From Serinus canaria (lineage: Eukaryota > Chordata > Aves > Passeriformes > Fringillidae): DNA of 64,000 nt. The translations under genes were made by a program, and so were the position numbers. Positions 13,001 through 26,525 of this stretch are shown here, one piece after another (the stretch's first letter is position 1; each line of letters begins with the position of its first letter). The notes under the pieces are model-generated. The model made no database searches. It was not told the origin of the DNA and saw only the letters and a list, made by a program, of their open reading frames with translations. The DNA is taken from assembly GCF_022539315.1 (NCBI RefSeq), contig NC_066316.1:36519245-36583244 (forward strand), given 5' to 3'.

Positions 13001-16000
13001 GCATTGAAGTAATAATCCTGGTTTTATGCCATCATAAATCTGCTGACATGTGAAAAATTATACTATTATCAAACACATCAAAACAGAATTATGATTTCAC
13101 TACTGCCAGACCAAATGCAAACAGGAGCTGGGTTATAGGAAAGTGAAGCCTGATTAATTTCTGGGCAGTCGTTTTCTGCTGGAAATAGGGAAGGTGGTAA
13201 AAATTGAGTTTTTAATTTCCATAAAACCTCTGGTTGCACTTATACACAAGTCATTCCAAACAATACAGGAATTACTTGCTGATATAGGGAATCATTCTCA
13301 AAAGTATCAGAGATGATGCACTGAGAATCTCTCCACAGCAGGTGACATGCTGAATTAGGAGAGAAGCTTTGTAAATTACTTTAAGGGAGGTCAATGTGCC
13401 AGGCTATGCTGAGTCCACTGGGGCAGGCAATTTCCAAAGACACAGACAGGCCCTTCACTGAAAACCCTCCACCCTAGAGATTCGTGTCCAGCATCAGACA
13501 GATAATTGCAATGTTGCTGACTAAGGAGAGAGAAACCACCTCACACCCGCAATTAGAATAAAGAGATTAATTTCTTGACCAGCCTAAAAAAATATGTATT
13601 TGGAGAAAAAGCCAGGTCAAATGTTACATTATTGCAGTGAAAAAGCAGTAAAGCTAGGACTCCTCATGTTCCCTCTAAATGAAAGGTTCATTCTCACCCC
13701 ATCACTAGATAATTTTGCATATCTGCACTGTATGACAAACCATTGTCAGTTTTCTACCAGGCAGGCTCAAGGCCTCTTCTTTTCTGGTGTGTCCTCCAGA
13801 CTGCTACAAGAACAATCTTAAAGCTGAGTCTCAAACAGATCTCTCCTTCACAACTCCCTTTTCATGACCACTGACACAAAATCTAGTCCTGCACAGGGGT
13901 TATCAAAAGCCAAATCTGTGAGCCAAATACAACCCTGGTATAAAATACAACACACACATATGAAGAGAGTCTGTAATTAGAACACCGCAAATGCTTTTGT
14001 CGCTCATATTTCCAGCCTTGCCCAGCCTCCAATGTCCTATCAAAGCAGAGAGAAGTGAAATGAAACAAGCAGGTTTGTGAGCAGAGTAAGCAAATATTGG
14101 TCCTCTAGTGTTCAGTTTGGGGATGAACTCTGGAGTCTAAAGAATCCAGAGGCTCTGCCTGAAGTTTTCTCAGAGTTTTTTCTAAAATATCTCCCTTGGG
14201 GGAGTAAGGGGGACATTCTCTAGTATCTACTCTGTTCCCTCATCTGCACACCTGCCTGGTTTTTTCACGGAAATTGATAAACTTTTCCATCTAAATGACC
14301 TGTGGAAAAAGTCCATATTAGATTGGCAGCTTCTCCACAAGACACAATCAAGTTGTCAGTTTACGCCCACAAATGCCATCTCTGTGGACAGCTTTGTTTT
14401 CCTTTTTCACAAGATAGAAATCATCCTTCTCTTCCTTGCAAGTTATTATTAAACAGTTCATATTTGAAAGGGGTTTTTAGAGGCAGAGCTCCTCAGAAAG
14501 AGGAAAATCAGTTTATTACCATTTAAGTGAAGGGTTAGGAAAAGAGATTTTCTCAGAAGATACAAAGTTAACTTCAGAAATAATATTCAGTCATTTGGTC
14601 TGGGCTTGCATTATGTAGAAAGATCACTGCATCCTCTGAACAGGTACAATCAGCTCTGCATTTATGGCTGTTGTTTAAATAGCAGTATCTATTGCGTTCA
14701 CATCTGTGCTGCACATGTTCTTTCTGCTACCACAGTCAAGAGCATAAAGAAAGGGAGAGTTATACATTACTCTGTTCACTGGAAACAAATTCCAGAGGGG
14801 AGTATTGCAGCAAGTGGAATGACTGGTGAATTAGGAATGCTATGAGAAGAACACATTTTAGAAAGACGCAGCTACTGTAGAACAAGTAGCTACTGAAATT
14901 CCACGTACCTGTGCCACCAGGTCCAATGTCAACCTAAATTTTTTTCAGAGGTAGATTAGTCAGGACTTGCACTACAGGTTAGGAAAACAGCACCTGGGAA
15001 AAATGTGAGCTGACCAGCTCATGAATGGTCCCCATCCCTGTTCTGCAACTTTATGAGACTTGCTCTAGTGGAAAGAGGTACCTGCACAGACTCTTGATAT
15101 GACCCAGGAAGCTCCTGCTATCTAATTAAAAAGTCCTGATGTAGTGTGAAGCTACCGGGGATTTTGTCTGAACAAAGATGAAATCTTCTTTCAAAGATGA
15201 AATCCATTACATGATCACAAAAAAGTTTCAGATTTGAAAGTGCTTCAGTGCAGTAGTTCCCATAAATTGTTCTTAATATTACCTATTATTTATTATCAAT
15301 AAATTTCTGGGAAAAGGAGCCACAACTCAAAAGGCAAGAGTCTCAGGTACAAGATAACATCTTTCAAGGGGCAGGGACACATTTTTGTTCCATCTCCTGT
15401 GTGGGAAGAAGGAACTCAACAATGGTTTCAGATGTAGGGCATCTTGCACCTTTGGGCATACAAGGAGCAGAAGTGGGCTCACAAGAGATACAGCCATTCA
15501 GCAAGACTCTGGTCTTGGGCTGGTGAAACATGTATATTAAGGCACCTTTCTGGAATCAAATCAGAAGTATATTTGTATAAATGAATACTTGAATGTGGCT
15601 ATCACTGGCAAAACTAACCAATTTTTGTTCATTTGAAGTAAACCAAAGTGAAAGAGGTCAGGAGGAGACACCACTGCAAAGGCAATACAACCACACAGGA
15701 TTAGTGAACATTCCAAAAGGAAAAAAGGCAGAGCCTCAGATACTTACCATGCCCTTGCTTCTCAGCTAAGAGGTGGAACTGGTGTTTAACTAGCCCACCC
15801 TTAGAGCCAGCCTACCCCTGAGTAACAATCTGCTTTGGTCTGCATCCCTCTTTCCCACCCCCACAAGCTTACCTGCATTCAATCGTTTCTTTGGGGTTTT
15901 GAGGCTGCGGCACCTGCCGCTGGCAGAGCTGCTGTTCTCGCTCATGGAGTCCTGCGCTGAGGAGGCACTGCCCGTCGCCTCGCTGTCCCTCATCATGCTC

Positions 16001-19000
16001 TCGTAGCCACTGCTGCCCCCGCTGTGGTAGAAGAGGGCTGTTTTCCCCATGGCAGGGGGCAGCTCCCCGCTCAGGACGCTGCTGTTGTCGCTGCCGTGGC
16101 CGCTGCTGCAGCGGTGAGGTTTCCGAGGAGGGGTGATCTTGCTGTAAGGCGAAGGCAGCACGTGAACAGCTGGCTTCTCATCTCCGGGAAGGCCCCCACG
16201 CTCGTCTGTCTCCGGGCTTCCCGGCAGCTGAACGCCTCTGGCACTGGCGCTCCCTTGGAGCAGCTCTGAAATCCGCCCATTGACAGCTCGAAGGGGCAAT
16301 TTGGAAGCAAGGCTGGAGCCCCGGCTTCTGCTGAGGGACTGCATTGACCAGGACATGTTCTTCCCACTTGGGGGCAAACTGGAGCTCTGCCCTACGGACT
16401 GAGGCAGAGACTTGGTGGAGAAGCTGAGCGTTTTGGTGGCAGAGGCAGAGAGGCTGCGGGCCTTGGGACTTGCCAGCAGGAGCTTGCTGACAGCAGAGAT
16501 CTTTGACTGGCTGGCTTTTGGGGAGGCACCTGCCGACTGGGAGAGGCCCGAGTTGGTGGGTGAGGACATGGCGCTGCGGCTGAGGCTCCTTCCAGCCCTA
16601 GGCATGGTGGTGTCTCTGCCAGGGCTCATTTTGGAGCTCACAGAGGACAGACTTTCTGCTCTTTCCAGCGACAAACACTCATAGTGGCTTCCTGTGGACC
16701 TCCCTAGGGAGTTGGTTCTGCTGGCGAGCTGCTCCAGCTTGGCACTGAAGAGCTTGCTGCTGCTGTTGTTGATGCTGCTGTCTATGCCAGGGCCTTTTAC
16801 TTTGGCATTCTGCTCCTCGGGGAAGCTGGCCAGGAAGGACACAGGTTGGCTGGAGGGACTGCTCGTGGTGCTGTTAGCTGCACTGTGCTGGGGGCTGGCT
16901 CTGTTCTTCTGATCCAAGCTTGACTTTCTCACAGGTGGCAGAGGAGGGGTCCCTTTGGGACGAGTGAGTATGCAGTGTTTAGGAGAGGCCATTTTCTTGT
17001 CAAGACTAGCCTTAGAAAACTGGGGGAGGGCAGGAGAACCGACTCCACTGCTGTCAGTAAAAGTAGGATGGAGATGACTCTCAGATTCCTCCACCTTGCT
17101 TGCCTTTGGAAGCCCTCGAGGAAGGCTACAATTCTTCAAGCCATCACTGGAATGAACAGGGCTTTGGGTTGCAGAGCTGGATGCTGCCACCTCACACCCA
17201 TCCACAATCCTTTTTAGACTGTCAGATCCTGGCGAAATAGAGGTGTCCCCACTGCTGGTGCTAAACCTGTCCATGGAGGACTGTTTTGTGCTGTGCTCGG
17301 GTTTGGCTGAAACCGTGACTGTATCAGAGCTCCTTGGCCCGTCACTGCTCCCAGAGCTGTCCTTTTTAACATCTTCTTCTCTCTTCAACCAAGGGTCTTC
17401 AAATTTCATAACCTTCTTAGCAATGGATTCTTTCCCATCATGGGGATGAACAGCCTTTGGGTCTGCGGTTACAGCCGGTACAGCATCATCAGAGTCTTGG
17501 GCTTTGAAGGAATTAACAGCAATACATGGATACACAGTAATGTTCGTCTTCATTGGGATGTAGCCCTCACAGCTGCTGAGACTTGCTGTGTTTTTGATTG
17601 TGACAGTAGTTTTGCCTAGAGCTGATATTTTACAGCCTTTGATGGGTGGCATTTTGCCGAAAGCTTCCTCCCCCATTTCCGACATTATAAGCATGTTGTC
17701 AGTCACTGACTTCTGTTTGTCACTTACACAAATCATGCTGGCACTTTGTATGGTGCTTGCAAACTCAGAGACAGGGGGTTCTGCCATAGCTTCCCCGTGC
17801 CCATAGCACGCCTGGGCTATGAAGCTGTGGCACGACTGTTCACCGTCACTGCCCGTGCTCATTTCGCTCAGCCATGAGCTGATGGATGAGCGCCTGCTGC
17901 CATCGTCTTGGGGTTTGTCATCCAGATTCAGCTTTGGAAGAGGAAGGAACTGTGTGATGCTGACTTCAGACACGGGAGCTGCACTGGAGTAACATTCAAG
18001 ATCTTCAGAGATACTGCTGATAATACTGACTGGCCTGGAGCCAGAGGCCAAAGCCTGCACGGAGCAGTCACTGTTAAAACTGATGATACTGGTGGGGCGC
18101 CCGTTGTCAAGGACACCACTAATGGTCAGCTCTTCCACAAGGGTGAACACAAGCTCATCCTCTCCGTTCAGCTCCAATGGCTGCTGCACAGTCACCATGG
18201 TTGTGCTCAGAATCTCTTTTTTGGATTCTGGAGAAATGCTTTGTTGCCCATCTTCATTGAGAATGGTCTCTTCAAAATCCCCGTTGTTGGATGACACTGA
18301 CTTTTTCATAATCTGAGGGCTCATGCCTACAGGTGGGGTCCGGATTTCTGGCTGTAATAAAGATTCAGTAGATGTCATGGCAGCATCCTTACTCAGGGGA
18401 GCTGGTGGGGGAGTGGAGCTGGGTAGGACTCCTTTCTGTGTGTAGACCTTGCACCTCTGGGAAGGAGAAGTTGGGGGCTTATACTCAGATGTCTTTGAGA
18501 GGCTTGCAATGCCAAGCCGGGGTGAACCCATTGGCCGAGGTTTGCCTTCCACAAATCCAGAGGTGTTGAGCCCTTCTCTGCTGCTCTGCAAGCTGGTGCT
18601 GTGTGCTAACTGACAAGAGTTAAGCTCTTTACTAGAGCTGCCTGTTACACTCCTGGGAGAAGAAGGAGTTGAAAGATTGGTAAGAGCTCCAGAAGGAACA
18701 GGGGAGTGATTTCTCCTAGTTTTGCTGGGTGTTGTATTTGTACTTTCCTTGGCTTCTCTATCAGGATGCTGACATTCTGGCATCGTATCTTCCTTATCTG
18801 ACTCTGGTAAGTGGCTAAGCTCTGCCAGCTGGCTCGAGACAGCACACTTAGACATCTGGTCTGAGCTAAATTGAGCAGGCATCTCTTCAAAGGGAAATTT
18901 GTCGGTCTCCTCACTGCCATCTATGCAATCCAGTCTCTCCTGGAGCTCTGCAAAGGTGTTGCACTTCAGGCAGTCTCTTTCAGATGTGCTGGGCCCTGAT

Positions 19001-22000
19001 TCACTAACTTCCTCCAACCTGCCCTCATTTTTGGTCTTTTGCAGAGCAGGAACTATGGGAACAAAGTCAGGGGGACCCTCATTATCTGTCAGTTCCTTGT
19101 CAGAGAGGGCAGTGCCATTGGGGCCAACATAAATCACCGTGTCACACGACTGCTCACTGCTGGATGAATAATCAGGATCACTTGATAAATGCAAAATAGG
19201 GAAGTCTGGGTCCACAGTGTTTCTAGAATGGAAAGGCCTCAGCTGGGTTGGCCTCCGCATCCGGCCCTCCTCACAAGAGCTCTCTCCTCCAGAAGAACTT
19301 GATGTGTACTGCAACATGAGAGAAAGAAGGAGAGAGAGAGAGCCTGTGACATTTCAGCATTGCAAGCTGCTCCTTGCACAAACTGCATATGCAAAAAATT
19401 CATGATCACTTATGAACTGGGAGGTCTCTAAACTAAGGCACAAAGCTCTGCCTATCCAGAGCCCTGGAGCAAACCCATAGCTATGTTCAATGGAGAACCC
19501 AAAGCACCAGCTCTGACTCCCACTAAAAATCATAAGATTTCAAAAAAATGTACTAAAAATATGGATTAAGATACCTCCCTTAACTGAGCCTGGCCAAAGA
19601 AATCAGATATTTGGCAAAGGCTTTGCTGATTTTGTGTGTGCGTGTACATTTGTGTATTTGAAGAGGAACAAGAAAACTGATTACATATGACCCCACACTA
19701 CCAGTGTGTGGAATTGCATAATGCGCACTCAGAGATCTCTGGAGACACAGTGCTCTGATGGTGTGTGGACTGAACCCTTCGTTTGTCTCTCTTCAATCAA
19801 TTGACAAAAAAAGCTTTTGTCAGTCTGCCAATTAAAATGAAATGCATAAAATTCACTCATTCTGCCCAAATCACACCAAAAGTTGTACAGAAGCAACCAG
19901 AACTCTCTAACATGAGAATGGATATAGTCCATCTTCACTCTGCTTGGAAAATCTATCACCAATATTTAGAAGTAATAGGAATAAAAAGGGGGTCAATGCT
20001 GGCTTTGGACGCAGTAGTTCTGCCTTTATTTTGCTTCTACTCTCTCTGAGAAGCATAGAGAATCTAATTCTTAATTAATTCCAATTTTCTTTAACTCTTC
20101 AACAGTTTCACTCCTTATTATTTCATTAGCACTAAGAGTATAAAGGAAAATAAATGCTCCCTGACAGCTATATGATTAAACAAGGTCTGCCTACAAACCA
20201 GCTACAACAGATGTGTCTGAACTTACTCCTGTGTCTCTGAAGCTGAAGCATTTACCCCTCTGATGTTGCACTCTGACTCTTGCCTAGGATGGGAACATAC
20301 ATCCCATACACTTTGGAACTGATTGCTGATTTTGTTACACGCTGCTCAAGCCAGTTAAGGATCCTTCTTTCTCCTTCCTCCATCATTATAAGAAGGGAGT
20401 TACACATCATGTTACCTTAGTTTTCTTTTTCTTCATCCTGAGGACCCTTGAGGCAATCTGGATGGTGGAGAGTGTCTCAGCGTAGTTCCCTGCGGCTGCT
20501 GAAATGTGAGCTATCATCGTGGTGCGGCAGTTCATGTTCCCCAAGGACTCTCGGAGCAACATGGTCAGCTTGCTGTCTCTGCAAAATAAAATGAATTAAG
20601 GCTACATTAGCCAGCAAGGTTTCATTTTGGCCATCATGATGGAACTTGGGTCTTGGCAAGATATTTTCTCCTCTTTTTAATGGAATCCTAATTAGTTTCC
20701 TCCCTGAGGTTTGCACTACGCTGTGCAGCTGAGCATGCTGTAAGACTCTGGACTACAATTCAAACTTCTTTTCCCACTTCCCCTTTTCTGATTCCTTTTT
20801 GTCTCAGTCCTCCTCCCTTGTTAACATTGCCAACAGAGTGATGCAGACCAGCACTGGAGGCTGTTAAGGAGCCACAGCAGCAAACATCAAACTGCTGCTC
20901 TTTTGAAGTGCACAGTGCCCAGAAAAACCCTGGCCCAGCTCTGGAGGACAAGAGGGTACTGGATTAGATTACAGAACACAATTTTTTGTTGCCTTCTAGG
21001 GCATTGGGTAACTCAATATTAGTAACAGTTAAGCCACTGAAGTCAATTTTGGATGATGCTGGTAAAATACAAACCAATCAAGCCTTCAAACTTCACACAA
21101 TTGTTCTTTCATATTAGATCTTTTCTTTCACTGAGGCAGAAATCAAATTTTTTGTTCTTGCCATTTACTCTATTGTTCAGCCTCAGATAGCTTTAGAAAT
21201 GCTGATGCCTTATTGTGGGGCTGTCTGTGACCAGACTGAGAATATGAATTTTAACAGAATAATGATGCATATATAATACTTTTGAGGTGGTCATCTAATC
21301 CTGTAGTTAGAAACGCACAGTATATAATTTTTAAAGAGACCTTTAGCTCCATGGTGTAAAGTCAGCTGGTTGGTTATTTGGGAAATGGCATTGTCTTGAA
21401 GAGTGTCTCCTCTATGCTAAAGGTTGTGGATGATGACTACATACAGCTGGAAACAAAGACAGCAACAGCCTGATATTTATCTTTCACTAAAGGAACTGCA
21501 TTCGCTGTTGTAGTGATGGTGATACCATGAGTGGCTACGGATCAGATTTCTGGGGCTCACTGTTAAACATCTGCAAATGACCTATGGTGCATGTGTGTCC
21601 TTGTTCACTCACTTGAGATTTCCAGCTCACAGGAACTCTGCATAAAGCTGCAGCTGCTGGGAACTGAAGCTCTGCCTACTGGATGGGACCGATGGGCAAA
21701 CACCAAAACTCTTGGACCTCTCTTTTTGATTGAATAAACAATAATAACATTTGGGCTGCCTATTTTGATGCAATAGCTCTGGAGGGTTCTTATCTCCTGA
21801 GGCTTCTAGTACTGGCAATTTCAGCTTGACTAGAAAGACTCAAAATAAAACTTTTTTTTTTGTTTCACAATTCCTGCTTCCATCAGCTCCAGACACATTG
21901 AAGACATCTAGTGTCTTTGAGAAGCAAACAAACATCCACAAAGACTATACTGAGACAGCCTCACTCATTTCACTTCTGACCTAAGGCTGCTTTGAATCCA

Positions 22001-25000
22001 CAGATCCAGAGGTAATAGGCGGCTGTGTCTCAGGTTAGTGTCCCTCTTTTCCACCATGGAATAATTAAGATGTCAAATTTTGTACATCAGTTACTGCCAC
22101 TCCAATGCAGAGTAATGCAGAAATTATTAATATATCCACAGAAATAACAAGCCTTTCATTTGCCAGTGCTTCTATCATAGCAAAACATGAGACAACAGGG
22201 GAAAGTGCAAAAGAATACATTCTAAACATGTTGGTCTCCTGAGAGTGCATAATCCATGCAGCCAGCATCAGCACTGAGGTGCGGCTCTCCTAGAGATACA
22301 TGCATTAGGAATATAAAATAATCTGCGCCATCTGCCTTGTATTGAAATACCCATTTGCAAGAAGAATAACAGTACTGAAGAAATATCTATTTATAATTCA
22401 TCCTCTGACATGGATGGGAACTAAAGGGCAGATTTGTTAAGGATTAAAGCATGAACCCAGCAGTAAAAAACCCAGCTAGCATTCATTTCTAATTTCAGAG
22501 TTTGTTCATTCAGCATAGGCTACATCTTGACTCTCACTTTCACCTTGTACCCAGAAGAAATAACCGGCCTCACATCACTACTGTACACTGAAAAATAACA
22601 TAAAGAGGGAGAAAGTCACTAAACAAAGATTTTTGTCAAATCTGGATATTGTCATAAGACAAGTTCAGTTGTTCAGGGTTCACTGACCTCTCACAATAAC
22701 TATCACCTACTAACTTCTGAAGGAAAGAAAGAAAGAAAATAGAAGAGAACGTAAGACACAAAAATGTGTGGCCTAATTTTTAACTCACTCTATCATCTTC
22801 AGTTAAAATATTGGTAAAACATTCTGGTTGTCTCACTGCTTGGCAGTGAGTGTGAGACACAAAGTAGATGCTTTGTTCCTCTGAGTGCTGGCATGGTATT
22901 TCATGAAAAAAACGAATAGCTATGAATTATTTCATTAGGTCATTTGTGAACTGTTATCTGAAAAAGCAAAATTTCCTGTGAAAGGAGAAGTTTTACAAAG
23001 AGATCTCCACTTCTGCATTGGAAAGGCTTTGAGAAGCAAGACCTTGTTGATCCTCCGGCTCTGCAATCTAAACTAAGACACAGGAAATTTTGAACAAAGT
23101 TACAGAGTCTGCTGCTCCCAGTATGTCACTCACTGTGTTAAGCAGAGGCTGGCTAGCAGAAGATTTCTCATGGCAGCAGAGTGAAATGCATCAATGTCTT
23201 CATGGAAAATAAGAGAACTTCAGGAATGCTAATGGTCTATTTCTATTCTGCTCCAAAAGTAATAAAAATTATAGGTCAGATCAGCACAATAACTCCATTT
23301 TATATACTTGTCTTCATTTTAAATGTATTTCTATCCCATCCACTAATGCTTTTATAGTTTAGGAAATTTACCCTAAACCATCATGATTATGATTATTATA
23401 AAACACATATGAAATTGAAGGTGGGGCCAGGATACCACATTTCAGACTCCAAAGCCTGTATATCAGTAGGTCAATTTTGCAGTCTTTTCAGTACTTCAAA
23501 GTCACCTCATTTTTTCTAACTACATCACTTGTTCTAATAAAATACATTACCTTTTTTTGTAAATCTTTTCTTGCCTAGCTGCTAGACAATCATGGCTACA
23601 GAAAAAAAGCTACTAAATATTATTTATGTATATCCCACATAGGTAAAAACCAAAAATAAAGTATGCAAAGCTGTACCCCTGGCAAAGTCCAGAGGCAAGA
23701 GCCCTGTGTGCAGGGGACTAAAATCTACAATGTATCTCTACAATGTGTGTCAGCAGGTATGGTACGGAGGTGCAGACTGCCAGGCAGAAAGCCTCAGTTC
23801 ATTCAGATGTACATCTTCCTTTCAGTAAGAAGGAAAGATGTACAACTTCCTGCTCCTCCTATACACATCTGTATTTCCCTTCCTCATGAATGATTAATTA
23901 TACTCAACTTCAAACAACACAGAATCTTACACTGAAGAATGAAGCATGTCATATCATGATACGTGTCCTTAGACACTGCATAAATCCCAGTTGCCCATGT
24001 ACATTTAGTCAAATTCTTTAATTTTGTGACTGGATACTATTTTTCCACTAGAGCCCAGCCTCAAACCCTGCAGAGAATTAACAGTGCTCACTGAACCATA
24101 AGTTATTTAATCTTTCTTTTAATCCTTGCCTTGCAATGTATGGATTTATGTCTTATTTACTGTTAGAACTATAAAAACTCTGTTCTGAATCCTGAATGAC
24201 CAATTTCTTCAAAGGCTCTTTGTAATTTTTTCCTTTCCCTGTGGAGCTCATCAATGCAGTATCTGATGAATGCCCCTGAGGTGAGGCATATATTCCTCTG
24301 ATAATACCTGAAACATTGAAGACTTCATTAAGTATAGGTATTTGGTGTGAAGCACAGATCTATCAGAGTACTGATCCCTACACAGTCTTCATATTCAAAG
24401 TACAGCAAACTTTGACTTATCTTCAACAGCAAATGGGGCAGTTGGTTCTCAAATCAGGATACCCCAAAAACCAGGAACATACAATTAGTAGCCCATCTAA
24501 AAATTTTAGGAACAGATTGTCAGAACTAATTTGAAGGTGGCATCCGTCCTTTCAGATTACCTCCTTTCTCTTCCACACTCCTCCATCCCATCCTCCATAT
24601 GTTTATTGACAATGACCACATCACCATACAGTCCTGAGTCATGTCTAAAGCAGGTCCTTAATCTGCCTTGAAAAAAAAAAATATATTTTGGGATGGAGGG
24701 AAAGCCCTGAAAGGGCAACACAATATACATAGCCCATTAATTTTGACATTTCCTGATCCTCTAGCAATTGATTTTAGGCTCTAAATGCACTTATTATACA
24801 TATTTATTGTAATTTAATGTGGAGTTGTGGTTACACTTCAATGACACATCAGCAAGCTTGGAACATTCCTGTGTATAAAATAGCCTCAGTTTCTAAACTA
24901 GCTGGCAGCAGCAGCTGGCTGACACCTTTGTTTGGACAAGCAGTAGAGAAGGAGAACATGACTTAAAATTTACCAGGGGGTTTTTTAACATTTGCTACCT

Positions 25001-26481
25001 GTAGAAAAACACTAAGATTTGGGAGTAACACACTCCTTTCATGCACTGTAGAAAAGCTGTGCTCATGTGTGTTCATATCCTATTTGACATGCTCTTCTCT
25101 GATCAGACCTACAACCCTACAGTCTTCTATCAGGGTCTATCCTGGGCTTTCCTCATCTAACCTTTTTGCTTGTTCTTATTCCCATACCTCAGTTCCTCCC
25201 CAAAACAGCCTGGCAGAGTTCAATTTCATCCTGCAGTAGTCTAACCAGCTACACCAGACTGTGCCATTCTCCAGCATCACTGCTAGACATTTTCCCAGTA
25301 TTAAACTCCTTTTTTCTCCCCCTCTTCCTCCTATTATTGTCTTCCTCTCTCTCTGCCTGACCTCCAAGGCCTCTCTCCCCACTCAAGTTCCCCCACACGC
25401 TGTTCACTGACACCCAGCAGAGGAATCCCAAAATGTGGCCATAATTTGGCATGGCTGCTGTATCATGCTGCCAGGTGAGGGGCAGGCCAGGCAAGGGGAC
25501 AAAGAATGGTCAGTGCCTTCCTGGATCTTCCTCTGCCAGGTCCTCCAGCTTTAAGAAAATCTGTGTGTTCAAAGTGAGCTACACAGAAAAGAGGCAAATG
25601 GTAATTGCTTTTGTGTAGGGCTGCAAAATAGAATTCATGAATAGAAAATGAAGCAATAAGAATAAATATTCTGCTCAGGAAATTCACAGGAATTTTTCTT
25701 GCCCAGCATTTCATTCTGTGTATGGGAGACACAAACACAGAATTGTTTCACAAAAAGGAGGCAATACTGGAGAGGATGATCCAGCTGAAGTGTTGGAATA
25801 ATGATTATTCTGTGGAATTGTTTACCCAATTGTATTATACACTTTATTTTGTTTCCTGCATCTGCCCCCCCCCCCACCTTAATAACAAATATCTTTTCTC
25901 CTTCCTGTCACCCCACTACTATGTAGACTTTGGCTATTCAATGACAACAGCAGCACCATCAGAAAGAGGAATAAGAACATTCCACAAGGGAGATTATACA
26001 ATAGTACAGCTAAGCTTTAGGAAGTGTAAGACAGCGTGTTTGTGCTCTCTATTAATCATATACCTTAGTGTCTTCCTAGGCACTTGGCCAAAAGGAGAAA
26101 GTTGTCGACTGCCTCCAGGTGTTATGGTTACAGCATCAGATGATGTATGCCCTCAGGTGTCTTGTAATCTAATTATTTATAGAGGTATGTCAAAGGAAAA
26201 AAATCTCAGTAACTATGACAGTCATTTTTGATCTTAATGTCTTAACTCTGCTCCTTTGAGCTGATGCACTGCTTTATTCACAGCAATAAATGTTTACATT
26301 ACAAAGGAGCCACATAAAGACTATATTGGGTTTTGGCTCTTACTACATGGGAATAATCTCTACAAAGGACAGTTTATAGCTCAAAAAGCACAAGCCCAAC
26401 AGCGGATGTTACAGGTGTGTAACAGCTGAGTTCACTATGAACCAGTATAGTTTGCTTAGCTATGTCTTTCTGTTAATAATT

Positions 26482-26525
<44 letters not shown>

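Larger units (their letters stand above)
3126..15872 (-). other. KIF26B: 12.7-kb intron of KIF26B
   Basis: Phase-1 intron between the large tail exon (donor GTAAGC at 15872) and the 2923-3125 exon (acceptor at 3126-3128). Contents I can support: two CA microsatellites (3661-3678, 10046-10081), a 21-base A run (8678-8698), three perfect or near-perfect hairpins (4737-4766, 9474-9496, 10261-10300) and MIR-like fragments near 11.25-11.37, 11.90-12.05 and 12.80-12.90 kb. Everything else is unremarkable AT-rich sequence. No nested gene is recognisable on either strand; the longest open frames lack codon bias and homologue-like composition. Confidence 0.8.

Noticed and set aside
16024..18316. Several plus-strand open frames of 60-130 codons opposite the large exon
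   Set aside because: They are antisense shadows of the KIF26B tail exon, caused by its Ser and Gly codon composition.
19309..19317. In-frame ATG (19315-19317) just upstream of the large exon
   Set aside because: It lies in the intron just before the acceptor AG. The upstream exon joins in phase 0 at TAC, so this ATG is spliced out.
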